From Acholeplasmataceae bacterium (lineage in GTDB: Bacteria; Bacillota_I; Bacilli_A; ML615J-28; CAG-698), in NCBI GenBank assembly GCA_012841765.1, contig DUUA01000153.1, forward strand, positions 1 through 5,192: DNA of 5,192 nucleotides. Direction: 5' to 3'. Made by a program: the position numbers and the translations under genes. Below the pieces are notes generated by a model. That model saw only the letters and a program-made list of their open reading frames with translations, had not been told where the DNA came from and made no database searches. Shown in pieces: positions 5,140-5,192 of the stretch (position 1 is its first letter; every line of letters begins with the position of its first letter).

Positions 5140-5192
5140 AATATAAAATATTAAAAATAAATTAAATTAATATGTTTGCAATAAAAAAAATG
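5140..5192. other. AT-rich spacer at the window edge, no supported gene
   Basis: Almost pure A/T. An ATG at 5172-5174 stays open to the window end for seven codons but has no ribosome binding site. TTGCAA at 5176-5181 equals the -35 box used by coaD and could start a promoter for a gene beyond the window, but no -10 box can be seen before the edge. Confidence 0.4.

Noticed and set aside
1..5192. Genetic code 4 (TGA as Trp), as in Mycoplasma and Spiroplasma
   Set aside because: Trp is encoded by TGG in sdaA, coaD, the C26 gene and the ABC-like gene, and all genes reach family-typical ends without needing TGA read-through.
5172..5192. Possible start of a further gene at the right edge
   Set aside because: Only seven codons are visible, there is no ribosome binding site upstream, and the sequence is too AT-rich to judge.
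1..5192. CRISPR arrays, insertion sequences, tRNA or rRNA genes, phage or toxin-antitoxin modules
   Set aside because: No regularly spaced repeats, transposase-like frames, cloverleaf-like sequences or paired small genes were seen. The window is mostly housekeeping genes.

Overview
The window is strongly AT-rich, and every complete gene ends in TAA. Trp is encoded by TGG inside the genes, and no gene needs TGA read as Trp. The promoters are sigma-A-like with 17-base spacers, and the Shine-Dalgarno sites are of the AGGAGGTGA type. Together with B. subtilis-like gene content (a YutG-like PgpA, and CoaD), this points to a low-GC member of the Firmicutes/Tenericutes that uses the standard code. 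An Acholeplasma-, RF39- or Izemoplasma-like lineage fits better than Mycoplasma or Spiroplasma. This assignment is inference from composition and gene content.

Layout from left to right: the 3' end of fmt (methionyl-tRNA formyltransferase) is followed after one base by pgpA (phosphatidylglycerophosphatase A), and the two look translationally coupled. A bidirectional hairpin terminator separates pgpA from a convergent class I glutamine amidotransferase-like hydrolase (peptidase C26/PuuD-like). That gene diverges from sdaA, a single-chain Fe-S L-serine dehydratase, across a 112-base spacer holding two promoters. A second bidirectional terminator separates sdaA from convergent coaD (phosphopantetheine adenylyltransferase). 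coaD diverges from a 571-residue ABC-exporter-like gene across a 149-base spacer with two good promoters. The last gene ends in its own hairpin terminator, followed by about 50 bases of AT-rich sequence with no supported gene.

Except for fmt-pgpA, the genes alternate strand and each appears to be its own transcription unit with a very short leader (about 10-15 bases). They do not form one pathway. They cover translation initiation (fmt), phosphatidylglycerol synthesis (pgpA), amide hydrolysis (C26), serine catabolism to pyruvate (sdaA) and coenzyme A synthesis (coaD), plus an unrelated membrane protein.

The most unusual item is that membrane protein. It keeps the full exporter layout (six membrane segments plus a recognisable nucleotide-binding domain), but nearly every ATP-handling motif is replaced: Walker A, Q-loop, signature, catalytic glutamate and H-loop. 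It still has an intact reading frame, a strong promoter, a good ribosome binding site and a terminator. It looks like a maintained 'pseudo-ABC' protein rather than a decaying gene. Secondary points are the missing C-terminal cysteine and shortened beta domain of SdaA, two start-site corrections, and possible operator-like inverted repeats in the divergent spacers.
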